NCBI GenBank assembly: GCA_018340805.1
Contig: JACMZG010001911.1
Span: forward strand, 30,935,727 to 30,999,726
Direction: 5' to 3'
DNA from: Microvelia longipes
Taxonomy: Eukaryota; Arthropoda; Insecta; Hemiptera; Veliidae
DNA: 64,000 bases
The notes beneath the pieces were generated by a model. It was not told the origin of the DNA. It saw nothing but the letters and a program-made list of their open reading frames with translations, and searched no databases. The position numbers were made by a program, and so were the translations under genes. Of the stretch, positions 1 to 10,257 are shown one piece after another (the first letter of the stretch is position 1; each line of letters starts with the position of its first letter).

Positions 1-38
1 GTTATATGTATGTGTACATGTATAACATATGTTTGTTA

Positions 39-161
39 TGTCGCGGATGCGAGGTATTTATCTTTTGTTTTGATAGTTCTGACGTTTTGAAAATTGAAAA
101 CAGAAAAGAATTGTAGAAAAGTATTTAGAGATGTTATCTAGTAGAAGTAGAGTCCGGCACA
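39..161 (+). repeat. 5' LTR of BEL/Pao element
   Basis: Direct repeat of 123 bp, TG...CA ended, matching 1855-1982 with scattered substitutions and small indels. The divergence between the two LTRs points to an old insertion. The LTR is short for this superfamily. Confidence 0.8.
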
Positions 162-246
162 TAGTGGTAGCAAAGGCTAATACGATACAACGGAAAACAC
201 CGGAAAAGTATAATTATTAAAATTAAGAAACAATACGAAAAAAGTC

Positions 247-480
247 ATGTCTACGCAAGGAAACATTAGAAAGGCTCTAGGACCTGCTCAGCATAGGCTT
301 ACAGCTCCTATTAAAGACCTGCATAAAGGAATACATGAAAAGACTTTTAAAAAACACCAAATTGACGGCTTATCAGAGAAATTTGACAGATTTAGTCAGA
401 CTTACTTTAATAATTATTTTGAGTTAAGAGATCAGTTGAGGAATTCGGCAGTAGAGAATCAGGAAGTTAGTCATAATTGA
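247..480 (+). pseudogene. N-terminal gag-like fragment of BEL/Pao element
   Basis: A 77-residue open frame starts at an ATG 85 bp after the 5' LTR, where gag begins in BEL/Pao elements. The peptide is basic at its N-terminus and has a helical-looking segment (FDRFSQTYFNNYFELRDQL) typical of the start of such gag proteins. It ends at a TGA, and the sequence downstream contains stops in every frame. No catalytic motif is expected in this part. The gag assignment is inferred from position and from the protease-like fragment that follows. Confidence 0.5.
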
Positions 481-792
481 CGAGGAATGAGAAGAAGAGA
501 CAATAATTAGATTTGACAGTGACGAACTATTATGTGACTTGAAAAATGAACATGGAAGAATTAAACAGAAAAGTTTAGGAAAATATGGTCAAAGGATTGT
601 AATTAGAAAAAAATAATGAGGAGCGCCTGTCAATATTTGAATTTGGGACGGATAAACCGAAATGTTCATTGACAACAATGGTCAAGGTGGCAATTAATTA
701 AAAGACGGAAAAGAGTTAAATATTTTAGCTAATGAAATTCCATCAATTATAAAGAATTCAGAGATTTAAATTGGACTGACAATTAAGAAAAA

Positions 793-1074
793 ATGCTCAA
801 ATTTGTACTTAAAGATGGTTTGGAAGACAATATAAAGAAAAAGAAAGGTTTACTTGTAGGGAATGATTATTATTTTGATCTGATTGAGCTTGAAAAGATA
901 AAGGTTACGCCAGGTCTCTGTTTGGTTAGTTCTAAAATTGGTAGGATACTGGGTGGTAGGTATTGTAAGGATATGCCAGAAAAACAAATTAAAACAGGCT
1001 TTAGTTCATGCACATTTGTTTACAGCTATTCGAAGAGAAAATATCTAAATATGCTGACAGAGAAGGTGAACTAA
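793..1074 (+). pseudogene. DUF1758/aspartic-protease-region fragment of BEL/Pao polyprotein
   Basis: The 93-residue frame contains LLVGNDYYFDLI followed by GLCLVSSKIGRILGGRY. In BEL/Pao polyproteins the segment after the protease has the form 'L-[IV]-G-x-D-[YH]-[YF]-W' then 'G-L-x-x-x-[NS]-S-K-L-G-W-x-[LI]-[SG]-G', and this fragment follows it closely, with Trp replaced by Arg in the second block. The catalytic D-T/S-G triad that would lie upstream is not visible. The frame ends at 1074 and the reverse transcriptase that should follow is deleted. Confidence 0.65.
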
Positions 1075-1456
1075 AAATTTGACAACTTCAAAGAAGATAA
1101 AATTAAGAACAGTTTAAGAAAGTACATAAAATCGGAAGGCAAGAGAGAAAAAATAAAGATAAAGAATAGATAAACAAAAAGATTTGAACGCCAAGTTTCA
1201 TTTGATACGGGGAATAAAACTGAACTAGATGTTCAGTCAATCACTAAAAGTTACTCAACTTCAAGTACACGGCGAACCAAGAAACAGAAAAGGAAATATA
1301 ACCGCAAACACATGAAGATGGAGATAGAAAAAGAAAATTTAGAACCTTTAAATCTTTATTTTAACCTTTAAATCTAGGGTATTTTATTAGTTTAAGGATA
1401 TTATTTACTTTGGGAAAAATATACCAATTTTCAGATTGGGTCAGAAAAAGACAAAT

Positions 1457-1493
1457 TTAACAGAAGTTAAATTTTAACAGAAGTTAAATTTCA
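1457..1493 (+). repeat. Short tandem duplication
   Basis: A 17-bp unit containing TTAACAGAAGTTAAATT occurs twice in tandem within the BEL/Pao interior. It looks like local slippage with no coding role. Confidence 0.5.
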
Positions 1494-1854
1494 TTGTTTA
1501 TTGTTTTGTTGGAAAAAACAAAGAAGAAAATTAAATTAAGAAAAGATTTTATAAAAACAATTTCAAAAAAGATTTATTAAGAAACAAAATATTAAAGCAA
1601 TAGTAAGAACAAAAAAAAATTATTAAAACAAGGTCCGAACTTAATTAATTTTATGTTTCTATTGAAAGAAAGTATTAGTTTATATCAAGTTAGAGTTAAC
1701 AAATAGTTAAAAGATAAAAACGAATCACGTAAAATAAGCATCAAGCTGAGTAAGGATTGGAAACAGTATAATAAAGAGGTGGAGACAGCGCAAATCTTGA
1801 TGTGTGAGGATCGCCAAGGCGAAGAAAGCGTCTTCAAAGAAACGGCGGCCGGAG

Positions 1855-1982
1855 TGTCGCGGATGCGAGATATTTATCTTTTGTTTAGATAGTTTTGACG
1901 TTTTAAAATTGTAAGAGAGAAGAATAAAATATGTTAGAGAAGTATTTAGAGATTTCATCGAGTAGAAGTAGAGTCCAGCACA
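1855..1982 (+). repeat. 3' LTR of BEL/Pao element
   Basis: 128-bp partner of 39-161. It is preceded by the purine-rich stretch CGGCGGCCGGAG (1843-1854), a plausible polypurine tract, and followed at once by the GTTA duplication. Confidence 0.8.
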
Positions 1983-2019
1983 GTTAAATATAATAGAGAT
2001 CGGTTTTAATAATTTTATT

Positions 2020-2171
2020 TGTTAAAGTATTTACAAATTAACAGGTTCATCAAGTGATTACCTGTCTATCAAAGTCATAAAGTCAAGTATTATTTCAAAG
2101 AAATAATTAATTGTATTCCAGCATTGATTAAAACAGTTCAGTTGAAATTGTGTTGGATATAATTCTTAATA
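2020..2171 (+). repeat. 5' LTR of Copia element
   Basis: Starts TGTTAAAGTATTTAC and ends directly before the primer site at 2172. Its partner is 6346-6498. Confidence 0.85.
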
Positions 2172-2183
2172 GGTTATGGGCCC
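2172..2183 (+). promoter_or_regulatory. Primer binding site, internal half of tRNA-iMet
   Basis: GGTTATGGGCCC lies directly after the 5' LTR. Drosophila copia uses an internally cleaved initiator-tRNA-Met half as primer and has the same site sequence, so this identifies both the clade and the LTR boundary. Confidence 0.85.
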
Positions 2184-2333
2184 TGTCAAGCTTTGACTAG
2201 AAGAAGGCTAGTAAGTTACGAAAACCAAGAAGGTAAGAAGTTAATGTTTCATCAGTTACAAAGAAATTGAATTGTCAATTTTTGTCAAAAATTTGTCAAT
2301 TTTTGTCTAAAATTTGTCTAATTTTTTTGAAAA

Positions 2334-2605
2334 ATGGAAAATTCTAAAATCAGCATAGATAAATTGGAAGGAGCATCCAACTGGGTAGACTGGAAATTTC
2401 AGGTAAGAATTCACCTTCAGGCATATGGATTGATGCCAGCAGTAGACGGAAATCTTAAGAAACCTGACCCAATACCAGATGATGCCAGCAATGATGTAAG
2501 CATAGAATATAATAAAATTGTAGCACAAAATTTAAAGATCGAGTACCAAGCTCAAAGTATAATTGTAGCTTCCTTAACACCACAAGTTAGGAAACTAATT
2601 AATAT
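2334..2605 (+). pseudogene. Copia gag, N-terminal part (interrupted)
   Basis: The ATG at 2334 opens a frame with LEGASNWVDWKFQVRIHL, the usual start of Copia gag (UBN2-type domain: a conserved N-W-x-x-W-K block, then a helical region). The frame is cut at codon ~91 by a PLE insertion. The reading resumes at 3787-3796 after a 9-10 bp target duplication (AATTAATAT at 2597-2605 and 3787-3795), so the gag exon was continuous before insertion. Confidence 0.8.
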
Positions 2606-3343
2606 ATGGAAAGTCATAAAGTCATAATCCTGCTTCCATTAGAGCAGGATGCTTATGATAAACAGCTTGCTAACATCCGTCATATAGCGGTTTCTAACGG
2701 ATACGATGCAAATGTTGTGAGTGTTATCATCAGTAGACATCGTAGGAAGCAAGCCTTGCAGCATATAAATCGCTCTCAAACACCCGAACCTCGTGACAGC
2801 GTTATTGGCTGGCGTGGATTGCCGTACATGGGGTTGGTCTCAGAGCGAATAGGTAAGGTTATGAGGAGGAATGGTTTCAGCGTAGGTTATCGCAACTTAA
2901 ATTCCTTACGCAGCGCTTTATCTCACGCCAAAGATAAGATCAAGCCTGAAGAAAAGAGTGGCATTTATGCGTTGAAATGTGGAGACTGCGGTAGTGTATA
3001 TGTAGGTCAAACAGGTAGAGCCTATTTTACCAGGTTAAAAGAGCACTTCCGTAAAACCACAAGCAGGTTCGACCAACATATAAACGAAGCTGGTCATTTT
3101 AGAAGTCAGCATGAAGTTGCATACCTCCACACAGCGCAGAAAGGGAGTGTTATGAATTTCTTGGAAAACGTTGAAATCTCTAGGAATGTGAAAGATAATG
3201 GAGATAGGGCGCTGAATAAGAAGGGAAAATGGGGCGGCAACGCTCATACAGGGCGCACTAGATGCGGCGCCACGTTTTCCATCAGTTCGTTTCAACACTT
3301 TGAACAACTCAATTATGCCTGTTGCTTGACTCTTTCTTCTTGA
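2606..3343 (+). pseudogene. PLE polyprotein C-terminus with GIY-YIG endonuclease
   Basis: About 240 residues are open. After a linker (YDKQLANIRHIAVSNGYDAN and a basic RHRRKQAL block) typical of the RT-to-endonuclease region, a GIY-YIG nuclease begins with SGIYALKCGDCGSVYVGQTGR near residues 118-138. The GIY, YVG and conserved Arg are present, and a CxxC pair sits between GIY and YVG as in Penelope endonucleases. The downstream H-x-N/H positions (FDQHINEAGH) are also recognisable. The reading frame has no true start because the element is 5'-truncated: the first residues come from the insertion junction. In intact elements this domain nicks target DNA for target-primed reverse transcription. 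Confidence 0.85.
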
Positions 3344-3690
3344 CTCGCCGGTAATTTATCTATATCATTTACCTTAATTTAATCGATATTTTATTTATTT
3401 CTATTTATACATTTTTTTTTTTTTATAGTTTATTACTATAATTTTTATAATTTGAATTATTTTTATTTTATATTCATTTTTATGCATTTATATTGATCTT
3501 ATACCTAATTATATATACCATTTTTCAATTATTTTATATATTTGGCTTATTTATGTTATCTATTTATTTATTTATGATTATTATTTTATATTTATTTTGT
3601 ACTTTTAGAGTAGTTGCTGTTTATTGTTATTCTGTAGTAGCGTTTTCTTTTGATTTTTTGTAATTTATTTGGTTTGTATTTTGTTGGTTA

Positions 3691-3732
3691 GGCACTGATG
3701 ATGGTTTGTTAAAACTGAAAGCTGGCTCTGTC
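3691..3732 (+). ncRNA. PLE hammerhead ribozyme motif
   Basis: Core CTGATGA (3694-3700) and GAAA (3717-3720) flank a helix II of GGTTT/AAACT. Helix I is GGCA (3691-3694 region) with TGTC after the predicted cleavage site at 3728, and helix III is AGC/GCT with a 2-nt loop. One extra T lies between the CTGATGA box and helix II, in common with the other PLE copies here. Short-helix-III hammerheads in PLE terminal repeats are an established feature of the class. Activity cannot be judged from sequence. Confidence 0.75.
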
Positions 3733-3786
3733 TATAAATTATCTTTAAAATCAGTGGAGAGACTGTTTCTTTCAATTCCTTTTTTT

Positions 3787-4424
3787 AATTAATATGTGTT
3801 CATCAGCAAAGGATATTTGGGATAAATTGAGAAGTATCTTTGAACAAAGAACAGAACAACGCCAGGATAGGCTGTTTAATGAGTTCTTTAGTATCAAAGA
3901 AAAACATCTTAATAACAGTATTGCTAAACATATAGCAAAATTAGAAAAACTATGGTCCAAGCTCAAAGATGATACTTGGAAGAGAAGACTCTGTTCACTT
4001 ACCAGATTCTCTTCTTCTAAATAGGGTTCTCAACACTTTGCCACCAGAATATATGGACTTTGTGAATGCTTGGGAATCAGTACCAAAAGAACAAAGGACA
4101 ATATATCTTTTAAGAGAAAGACTTTGCATTGTTGAAATCAGACTTCGAGAAAGAGAGGAAGCAGTTGACAGCATTTCTTCAGCACTTGTAGCTCCAAGAA
4201 AAAAGGAAAAAGGATTTCAAAGGAAAAGGGACTCAGAAGGTAAAGGTCAGATAAAAACTAAGAGTGGAAAGGTACTGCGTTGCTACGCCTGTGGAGGTAA
4301 CCATTTTAAAAATTCTTGTAACAATAACGAATCAGAAAACAAATCTCGAACTAGACTAAAGACTCATAGCAATGATTCAGCAATGCTGATAACAGCTCTA
4401 ATGTCTGGGTATGATGATATATGA
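3787..4424 (+). pseudogene. Copia gag, C-terminal part with zinc knuckle
   Basis: Continues gag after the PLE. The frame opening at 3794 (CSSAKDIWDKL...) runs to about 3980 and then continues in another frame (LLLNRVLNTLPPEYMDF), so an indel lies near 3975-3990. The retroviral-type zinc knuckle is CYACGGNHFKNSC near 4281-4319. The spacing is C-X2-C-X3-H-X4-C, one residue shorter than the usual C-X2-C-X4-H-X4-C, which may be a small deletion. The frame ends at a TGA (4422-4424). Confidence 0.8.
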
Positions 4425-4570
4425 ATTTGTGATTCAGCTGCAACAAGGCATCTTACGAGAAAAAGAAAGAGTGATTTTCATGTTATAAACCGTTTAGTGT
4501 ACCACAAGATATTATGATTGGTAACGGAGGTGTCATGAAAGCACTTGGTGCAGGTTCTATTAATGTAACC
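4422..4570 (+). pseudogene. Copia protease remnant
   Basis: In the gag frame the TGA at 4422 sits where a Trp is common, and is followed by ICDSAATRHLT, which resembles the D-S-[AG]-A/C-T-x-H active-site block of Copia proteases. About 40 more residues can be followed with frame changes (IMIGNGGVMKALGAGSI). The integrase expected after it is not found. Confidence 0.65.
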
Positions 4571-4790
4571 TCTATTTAAGCACTCTGGTACTTTTATAGA
4601 AAATGGACCCCCTCTAATTATACCTTAAATTCTACCGTAACAAACTTAGATTTGAGAATTTAAGGTAAAATACTTTTGTATTGCTTCCTTTAACAATATT
4701 TAGAGGAAGAATTTTAGAAGTATCTTTTTACCGCTTTTAGAAGTATCTGGGTACTCTAGTTCAAACTGGGGACTAGTCACTAGTATTCTA
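4571..4790 (+). other. Deletion scar where integrase should be
   Basis: Only about 220 bp separate the protease remnant from the linker before reverse transcriptase. There is no H-H-C-C zinc finger or D-D-E catalytic core in any frame. The sequence is AT-rich with no recognised domain. Confidence 0.6.
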
Positions 4791-4837
4791 GAACCTACTA
4801 CAGTCAACGAAGCTCTTAGCTCACCAGAGGCAAGTAA

Positions 4838-6367
4838 ATGGAAGGAAGCATGGATGATGAATATAAATCCCTTATAGAGAATCAGGTTTGGCGCTTAGAG
4901 CCATTACCAAAAGGAAGAAAACCTGTAAACTGTAAGTGGATCTTTAAGGTTAAACCGAATGTTGACGGAACGCAGGGAAGGTTTAAAGCAAGATTAGTCG
5001 CGAAGGGATTTTCACAGAAAGAAGGAGTAGACTTTCGAGAAACATTTTCACCTGTAGCAAGATTTGACACAGTAAGGACTGTATTGTCAGTCGATACAAA
5101 AGAAAAGTTAATTCTACAACAGTTTGATGTGAAAACTGCATTTTTGTATGGCTATCTTGATAAAGAAATGTATATGGTGCAACCAGAAGGTTACAATGAT
5201 GGAACAGATAAGTGTTGCAGACTCCAACGCAGTTTATATAGACTCAAACAGGCTCCAAGGTGTTGGAATCAGCGATTTTCAGATTATTTCAAGAAGATTG
5301 GTATGACACAAAGCAAGGCTGATCCATGCTTGTATTTTTCTAAAAATCCTAAAATTATTGTAACCTTGTATGTAGATGACGGTCTGATTGCAGGTAAATC
5401 TCTAAAAGCAATAGAGGAATTACTTGAAAAGCTCAGGAGGGAGTTTCAAATAACTTCTGGAGCAGTACTGCAGTACTTAGGAATGGAAGTGAAACAGACA
5501 GAAGAACCCATCATGATAACACAAAGGAGATATACAGAGAAGTTATTATCAAGATTTGGTATGAGTGAAGCAAATTCAATAAGGACACCAATGGAACTAG
5601 GTTTTGATCAGGGTGGAAGTAAGATTGATACTTCACAGGAATTGGAAAAATCTTATCCATACCGAGAGGCTATCGAGAGTCTCATGTATTTATCGGTAGC
5701 AACCAGGCCAGATATTGCATTCGCTGTGAACCATTTGGCGCAGTACATGCAAAACTCCAAAATGTATCATTGGCTAGGATTTAAACGTATTTTTAGATAT
5801 CTTAAGGGCACTACTAATTATTGTTTATATTATAGCAATCTCAAAGATGGTCTAGAAATGTACTCGGACTCAGATAATGCTACTGACCCTGTTACTAGAA
5901 AGTCAGTATCAGGATTTGTCTGTAAGTTTGGAGGGACAGCTATCACCTGAGGAAGTAGAAAGCAGAGGTCACTGTCTCAATCAACAACTGAAGCAGAGTA
6001 TATTTCAGCAAGTGAAGTAGCAAAAGAACTAGTGTGGCTTAGGCGACTTCTGACTGACATCTCAGTGTCAGAAAATATTCAGGCGATACCAACACTCAGG
6101 GTAGATAATCTTGGTGCTGTAAAGCTAGCAAGGAATCCAGGATTTCACAAACTAACCAAACACATTGATGCTAAGTATCATTATATTTGAGAAATGATAG
6201 CAGCCAACGAGTTCAGCATTGTACACGTAGATGGGAAGAATCAACTAGCCGACATTCTAACAAAGCCGCTTCCAGCACCACAGTTTAAACTTCTGGTGAA
6301 GAGATGTGGAGTAGAAGCAATCCCTAGAGATCAACCTGGAGGGAGTGTTGAAGTATTTACAAATTAA
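4838..6367 (+). pseudogene. Copia reverse transcriptase and RNase H (broken by stops)
   Basis: A 370-residue open frame to 5950 covers the RVT_2 reverse transcriptase: VNCKWIFKVK, FKARLVAKGFSQ, FSPVARFDTVRTVLS, QQFDVKTAFLYGYLDKEMYM (catalytic Asp), SLYRLKQAPRCWN, and YVDDGLIAG (catalytic YVDD). RNase H starts at YSDSDNATDPVTRKSVSGFV. A TGA at 5948 replaces a likely Trp, then STTEAEYISASEVAKELVWL, RVDNLGAVKLA, HIDAKYHYI, a second TGA, and LADILTKPLP follow in the same frame, ending at TAA 6365 inside the 3' LTR. The true frame upstream of 4838 is displaced by a 1-bp deletion near 4848, so the ATG at 4838 is not the natural start. All catalytic residues survive. Confidence 0.9.
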
Positions 6368-6498
6368 CAGGTTGATCAAGTGATTACCTGTCTATCAAAG
6401 TCATAAAGCCAAGCATTATTTCAAAGAAATAATTAATTGTATTCTAGCATTGATTAAAACAGTTCAGTTGAAATTTTGTTGGATATAATATTTTAAAA
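6346..6498 (+). repeat. 3' LTR of Copia element
   Basis: Begins TGTTGAAGTATTTACAAATT after the purine tract ending CCTGGAGGGAG (6335-6345). It matches 2020-2171 almost base for base until the last 15 bp and is followed by TTATT. Confidence 0.8.
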
Positions 6499-6503
6499 TT
6501 ATT

Positions 6504-8970
6504 ATAACATTTTTTTTAATCAGAAAATGGAACTTACTTTTTAAATAAATTATTAAAAACAAATCCCAAATGTGTGGGGTAAATTATTAGGATTATTAGG
6601 GTTTTCGGGGTGTTTAGAGTTTGTGTGGGACGGAAGGAGCTGAGGCTGCAGAGTTGAGCAGGTAGCATTTTAAGGGAGGGGTATAGTGGGTTAGAGGTTA
6701 AAGTCTGTGTTTTTGGAAAAAGTTCTAAATTTAGAATACAGCTAAGCGTTTTATAAAAAAATAATATAAAGTTCTTTTACTGCATAAGAAGCTATTATTT
6801 TGGTAACAATGAAGCTGAACTTTTTTTTACTTCAAGTTGAAATTTTTTATTTTTAAATTCATTAGTTTTTCATATTGCATATTAGTAACATTTAAAATGC
6901 AGAATTCGATATATTAAAATATAACGAATTCTAACTGATTAAGTTCTTATAATAAGAACTTAATATATATTAAGTTGTAGGTTAGGTTAGAAGGAGGGAT
7001 GGTTAAGGTTTGCTTGCATGGATAGGAACACTCGGATGGGACTTAGTCAGTTAGGGATGAGCTCACTTAGTTAGGTTTTGTCAGTTAATTTTTTTTAGGT
7101 AGGCTAGGGACGTAGGTTTTATTAAAATGTAACAAATAAATATTTAAACACGATATTGCATTCATATAGTTTATTTAAATTTCACTAATTTTATTTTTAC
7201 CTTAAATTATATGATTAAGTGACTCGTCCTTCTTTGTTCAAACAAGCTTTTTTGTGTTATTAATTGAATATTTGGGGGGATAACTGTGTATGGGGGCAGA
7301 GTTGCTGAAATCGACCTTTAAGTATTCAGGAGGGATTGATGATGCAGTAGATAAAATCATACAGATGACAGATATTTGAGGGTTGGTAATTAAGTCAGTG
7401 TCAGCGGTTAGAGTTTGTGGATTAGAGTCAGTGTTTTTTTTTGGGGGGGGGGGGGTAAAATTGTTTTATCCAAATTTAAATCTTTGTATATTCTTTACTT
7501 TATTTTTACTTTTTTTAAATTTATTTTATCTATTCATATTTCTTTTAAAAATTTTCATGTTCGTTTTTACCATTCCTTATTTGATTAAGGTAACATTCAT
7601 TATTAAATTTTACATTAACAAGAATATTAAAACCATTTATCAGAATAAAATCATTTAGAATTGAAATCGGATGAATTTGAGGATACCGAATAAGCAAAAA
7701 GATGATCTCAATCAAATATATGTTAGGTTCAGAGCTTTTTAAGACATATAGTCATATACTGTTACAAAAAGTTTAGAGTCAAAATAAGAACTCTATTGTA
7801 GTTATGTAATTCAAATAGTAACAAGAATGTAAGAAGAAAATAATGATATCTATTTAATAAAAATGTATCAAAAAAACTTTAAATATAGCTATGATTAAAC
7901 TGTCTCTGAGATTCATGTAGTGATAGTAAAATTTAGAATTGATAAATTATCATTAATTCATAGGGGCATGAGTTGGTGAAGTTGATCTACAAGACTCCAG
8001 GAGGAAAATTATAACGGAGGACAGGTTTTGAAGCAGTTTTGAAAGTATTGCTTGAATTAAGGGTCTTGTAAGATTAATGAAATTTATGAAAAAGATTAAT
8101 AGGCTCCATATTATGAGGCATAATTATTTGTTGCAGGTATCCAGGGATTATTTCTATTTCTGATACACGGGTTAAAACAATGTTTTGCATTAATGGTAAA
8201 TATTATGATGAACATTTCAATACTTTATTTTATTATTATAGACACCTAGGATCAATCACAAAAAATGATTACTTCGTATTTTTTTTCTTCAGTATAGTAA
8301 AAGGATACTTGAGTGTAAGTGTTATAATTATTCCACAGTTTTTGTGATGAATAGAGAATAAAAAGTATAAATATATTGGTAGGGCATATTTTTATCAAAA
8401 TGTATCAGGTGTTAAATATTTACCAACTATTTCTAGTTTTTATTATAATCGATGAAAAAAGGTGAAAAAAGTCCCTGTTTAATCATTGCATAGTGAATAG
8501 TTAATAATTATCTGGTAAAGCACTTATTTTATATCTATAATTTTCTTTTTACTTACATTGCTTGCTTTCGAAAAATAAATGTTAAATTAAAATAGAAAAT
8601 AGTTTTACAATTGATTTGTTTAAATCCCATCATAGAGAGTTAGATGCAATAAAAAAAAGTTTAATGTGTAAGAGTGAATTAAAACAGTGATTTAATTAAA
8701 ACAGAATCTGTCTGGGGCGACTCACTTTTAAAAAAATATTTTCTTATTAATATTTACAGCTCAAATTCCAGTAGAGTGAAACTTAACTTTATTTTATTGA
8801 GTATTTTATGTTCTTGATTTAAAAAGTTCAGAAAGGTTGGCTGTTAATTTTTTAATGAAAAATTAATCAATGATATAATTTATTTCAGAAAGAATTTATT
8901 TGTAATCTATACGTTAAGTAAATATCACTGATATGATTTTGAATGAGCACCAGTGGAGTTGTTCATAATG
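6504..8970. other. AT-rich region without recognised gene
   Basis: No convincing coding frame on either strand. It contains a T/G homopolymer pair with 13 consecutive G at 7443-7455, and several locally G-rich, AGGTTAGG-containing patches near 6985 and 7060. Confidence 0.6.
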
Positions 8971-9176
8971 AAAGGAACGAAGAAAAGAGTCTCTCCACAA
9001 AACTATTAATTTATTCAAAGCGCTTTCAACCTACATGAGGCCATCATCAGTGCCAGGGATAATTATAAGAAAACAGCTAAAAGAAAGACATTATATACGT
9101 AAAAAATTAAATAGAATTAGTAACATTCTTCCTCTTCTTTTTCGACTCAACGATGTCGGTGAGCCGTGTTGTCTAT

Positions 9177-9178
<2 letters not shown>
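8971..9178 (-). mobile_element. Penelope-like element 3' tail fragment
   Basis: On the minus strand this reads a short PLE C-terminal coding remnant, then the conserved tail CTGATGATGG...GAAAGCGC...GTGGAGAGAC. It is cut on its 5' side by the (TA)n array at 9180. It matches the tails at 3.7, 29.6 and 31.1 kb. Confidence 0.8.
9014..9054 (-). ncRNA. PLE hammerhead motif (diverged)
   Basis: On the minus strand: GGCA, CTGATGA, one extra T, helix II GGCCT/AGGTT, GAAA, then palindromic AGCGCT as helix III. The 3' strand of helix I is TGAA and pairs only partly with GGCA, so this copy is probably decayed. Confidence 0.6.
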
Positions 9179-9261
<83 letters not shown>

Positions 9262-9272
9262 ACATTATATAT
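9179..9272. repeat. (TA)n microsatellite
   Basis: About 80-90 bp of near-pure alternating TA. Open frames across it encode only Ile-Tyr repeats and are artefacts. Confidence 0.95.
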
Positions 9273-9297
9273 ATTAAACCGCAAGTTGAAGAAAGCA

Positions 9298-9509
9298 ATC
9301 GAAGAATCAGCTACCGTATGTGTACTCAGTACACATTCCCTTTATAAACCCTTTCCTTCTTCCTCCCTTATCTTCAGATGGCTCGTCGTGCTTATTGAGA
9401 CTAGAAGTTAATCACTGATTTAACTTTATTAGTTGAGAGCTCGAGTGTTGCCCCGCCTGCTGATGATGGCATTTATATCCAACAGCAAGTATCGACGGTA
9501 GCTGATTCT

Positions 9510-9514
<5 letters not shown>
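9298..9514. repeat. 217-bp segment bounded by a perfect 20-bp inverted repeat
   Basis: ATCGAAGAATCAGCTACCGT at 9298-9317 recurs as its reverse complement at 9495-9514, and (TA)n lies outside both arms. The interior is more GC-rich than its surroundings and holds no gene. It may be a small foldback inserted at a TA array. Confidence 0.6.
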
Positions 9515-9550
<36 letters not shown>

Positions 9551-10255
9551 CGTGTGTGTGTTTGTAACTTATATTTTTAGAAGTAGAAGTCATCTAATAA
9601 GAATGTAGAAGTATATATTTGGCACCTAATTATAAAAGATAAAGTATAGTGTGTTTTATCAAAAGTAAGTCCCACTATATTCTTTCTAAGCAGATGCAGT
9701 GTGTGTGTTCTTTGATTTCGACTTCTTGGTTGGACCTGAAGTCCCTTTGAATCTTTAGGTTTAGTAGAAATGATGCAGCACATATATGTATTGCAGAAAT
9801 AGTATAACGTTCACGAATTAGGCGCAATTGAGAGCATGACTGCAACATGAGAGCAACCTAATATTATACAATATTAAAAATCTTAGGTTAAACACTAAAG
9901 GTTTTTCATTTTATTGTTGTTAAATTAAAATAAATAAAAATGTTGTGACTAAATTAAATTTATTTTTTATATTTAACTAAAAGTAAATTATAAAACTTTT
10001 ATAAATTTAAAGAGCCCCTCAAGAATGTGGTGCCGGGACATTTTGAGATATTTTGTAAGCAGCTCTACTCTAGGTGAACTTAATTTTAGTTAAGTAGAAT
10101 TAAGTTTTGTTAATGAAGATGTTTATTATTTAAAAATATATTATCATAAAGAAAAGGATCGTTGGTTCTTCCAATTAAGCAAAATAACAAAATGTACAAA
10201 AGCAAGGTTCAAACAATGTTATACCTTGGGTTTTAAATATGAACAGAAAGGGTAA
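9515..10255. other. AT-rich spacer
   Basis: Starts with a short (TA)n (9515-9544). No gene or recognised repeat was seen in the rest. Confidence 0.5.
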
Positions 10256-10257
10256 TC

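Larger units (their letters stand above)
39..1982 (+). mobile_element. BEL/Pao LTR retrotransposon, internally deleted
   Basis: Two direct repeats, 39-161 and 1855-1982, begin TGTCGCGG and end CA. The element is flanked by a 4-bp direct repeat GTTA (35-38 and 1983-1986), a normal target duplication size for BEL/Pao. The interior is only about 1.7 kb, whereas intact BEL elements are 6-7 kb. It keeps a gag-like start and a piece resembling the DUF1758 protease region, and reverse transcriptase, RNase H and most of the integrase are gone. A TGG at 165-167 just after the 5' LTR could be a primer site. The class rests on the protein at 793-1074; the boundaries are seen directly. Confidence 0.8.
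2606..3786 (+). mobile_element. Penelope-like element, 5'-truncated, inserted in Copia gag
   Basis: The insertion is bounded by duplicated AATTAATAT. It carries the C-terminal part of a PLE polyprotein (linker plus GIY-YIG domain) to 3343, then an AT-rich 3' region ending in a conserved tail with a hammerhead-like motif at 3691-3732. The tail ends ...GTGGAGAGACTGTTTCTTTC, matching the other PLE tails in this window. It lies in the same orientation as the host Copia element. The reverse transcriptase core is missing because of 5' truncation. Confidence 0.85.
2020..6498 (+). mobile_element. Copia-type LTR retrotransposon, degraded, with nested PLE
   Basis: LTRs of about 152 bp (2020-2171 and 6346-6498) begin TGTT and share about 95% of positions. 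A TTATT direct repeat (2015-2019 and 6499-6503) is the expected 5-bp duplication. The order gag, zinc knuckle, protease remnant, reverse transcriptase, RNase H is that of Copia (integrase would precede RT). Damage includes a PLE inserted in gag, a frameshift near 3975, a stop near 4422, loss of the integrase region around 4500-4790, a 1-bp frameshift near 4848, and stops at 5948 and near 6188. It cannot be autonomous. The LTR ends are TA/AA and not CA, so the exact 3' LTR edge is a little uncertain. Confidence 0.9.

Noticed and set aside
247..1074. A single intact BEL gag-pol gene
   Set aside because: The two open pieces are separated by stops in all frames and most of pol is missing.
6983..7000. 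TTAGGTTAGG-like words resembling arthropod telomere repeats
   Set aside because: Only two units, no array.
9035..9411. Three overlapping plus-strand frames rich in Ile-Tyr
   Set aside because: They only translate the (TA)n array; the same holds for frames at 10718-11138, 24114-24455, 31839-32168 and 56611-56976.
9463..9495. CTGATGATGG near the small inverted repeat
   Set aside because: No GAAA box or helix II follows.
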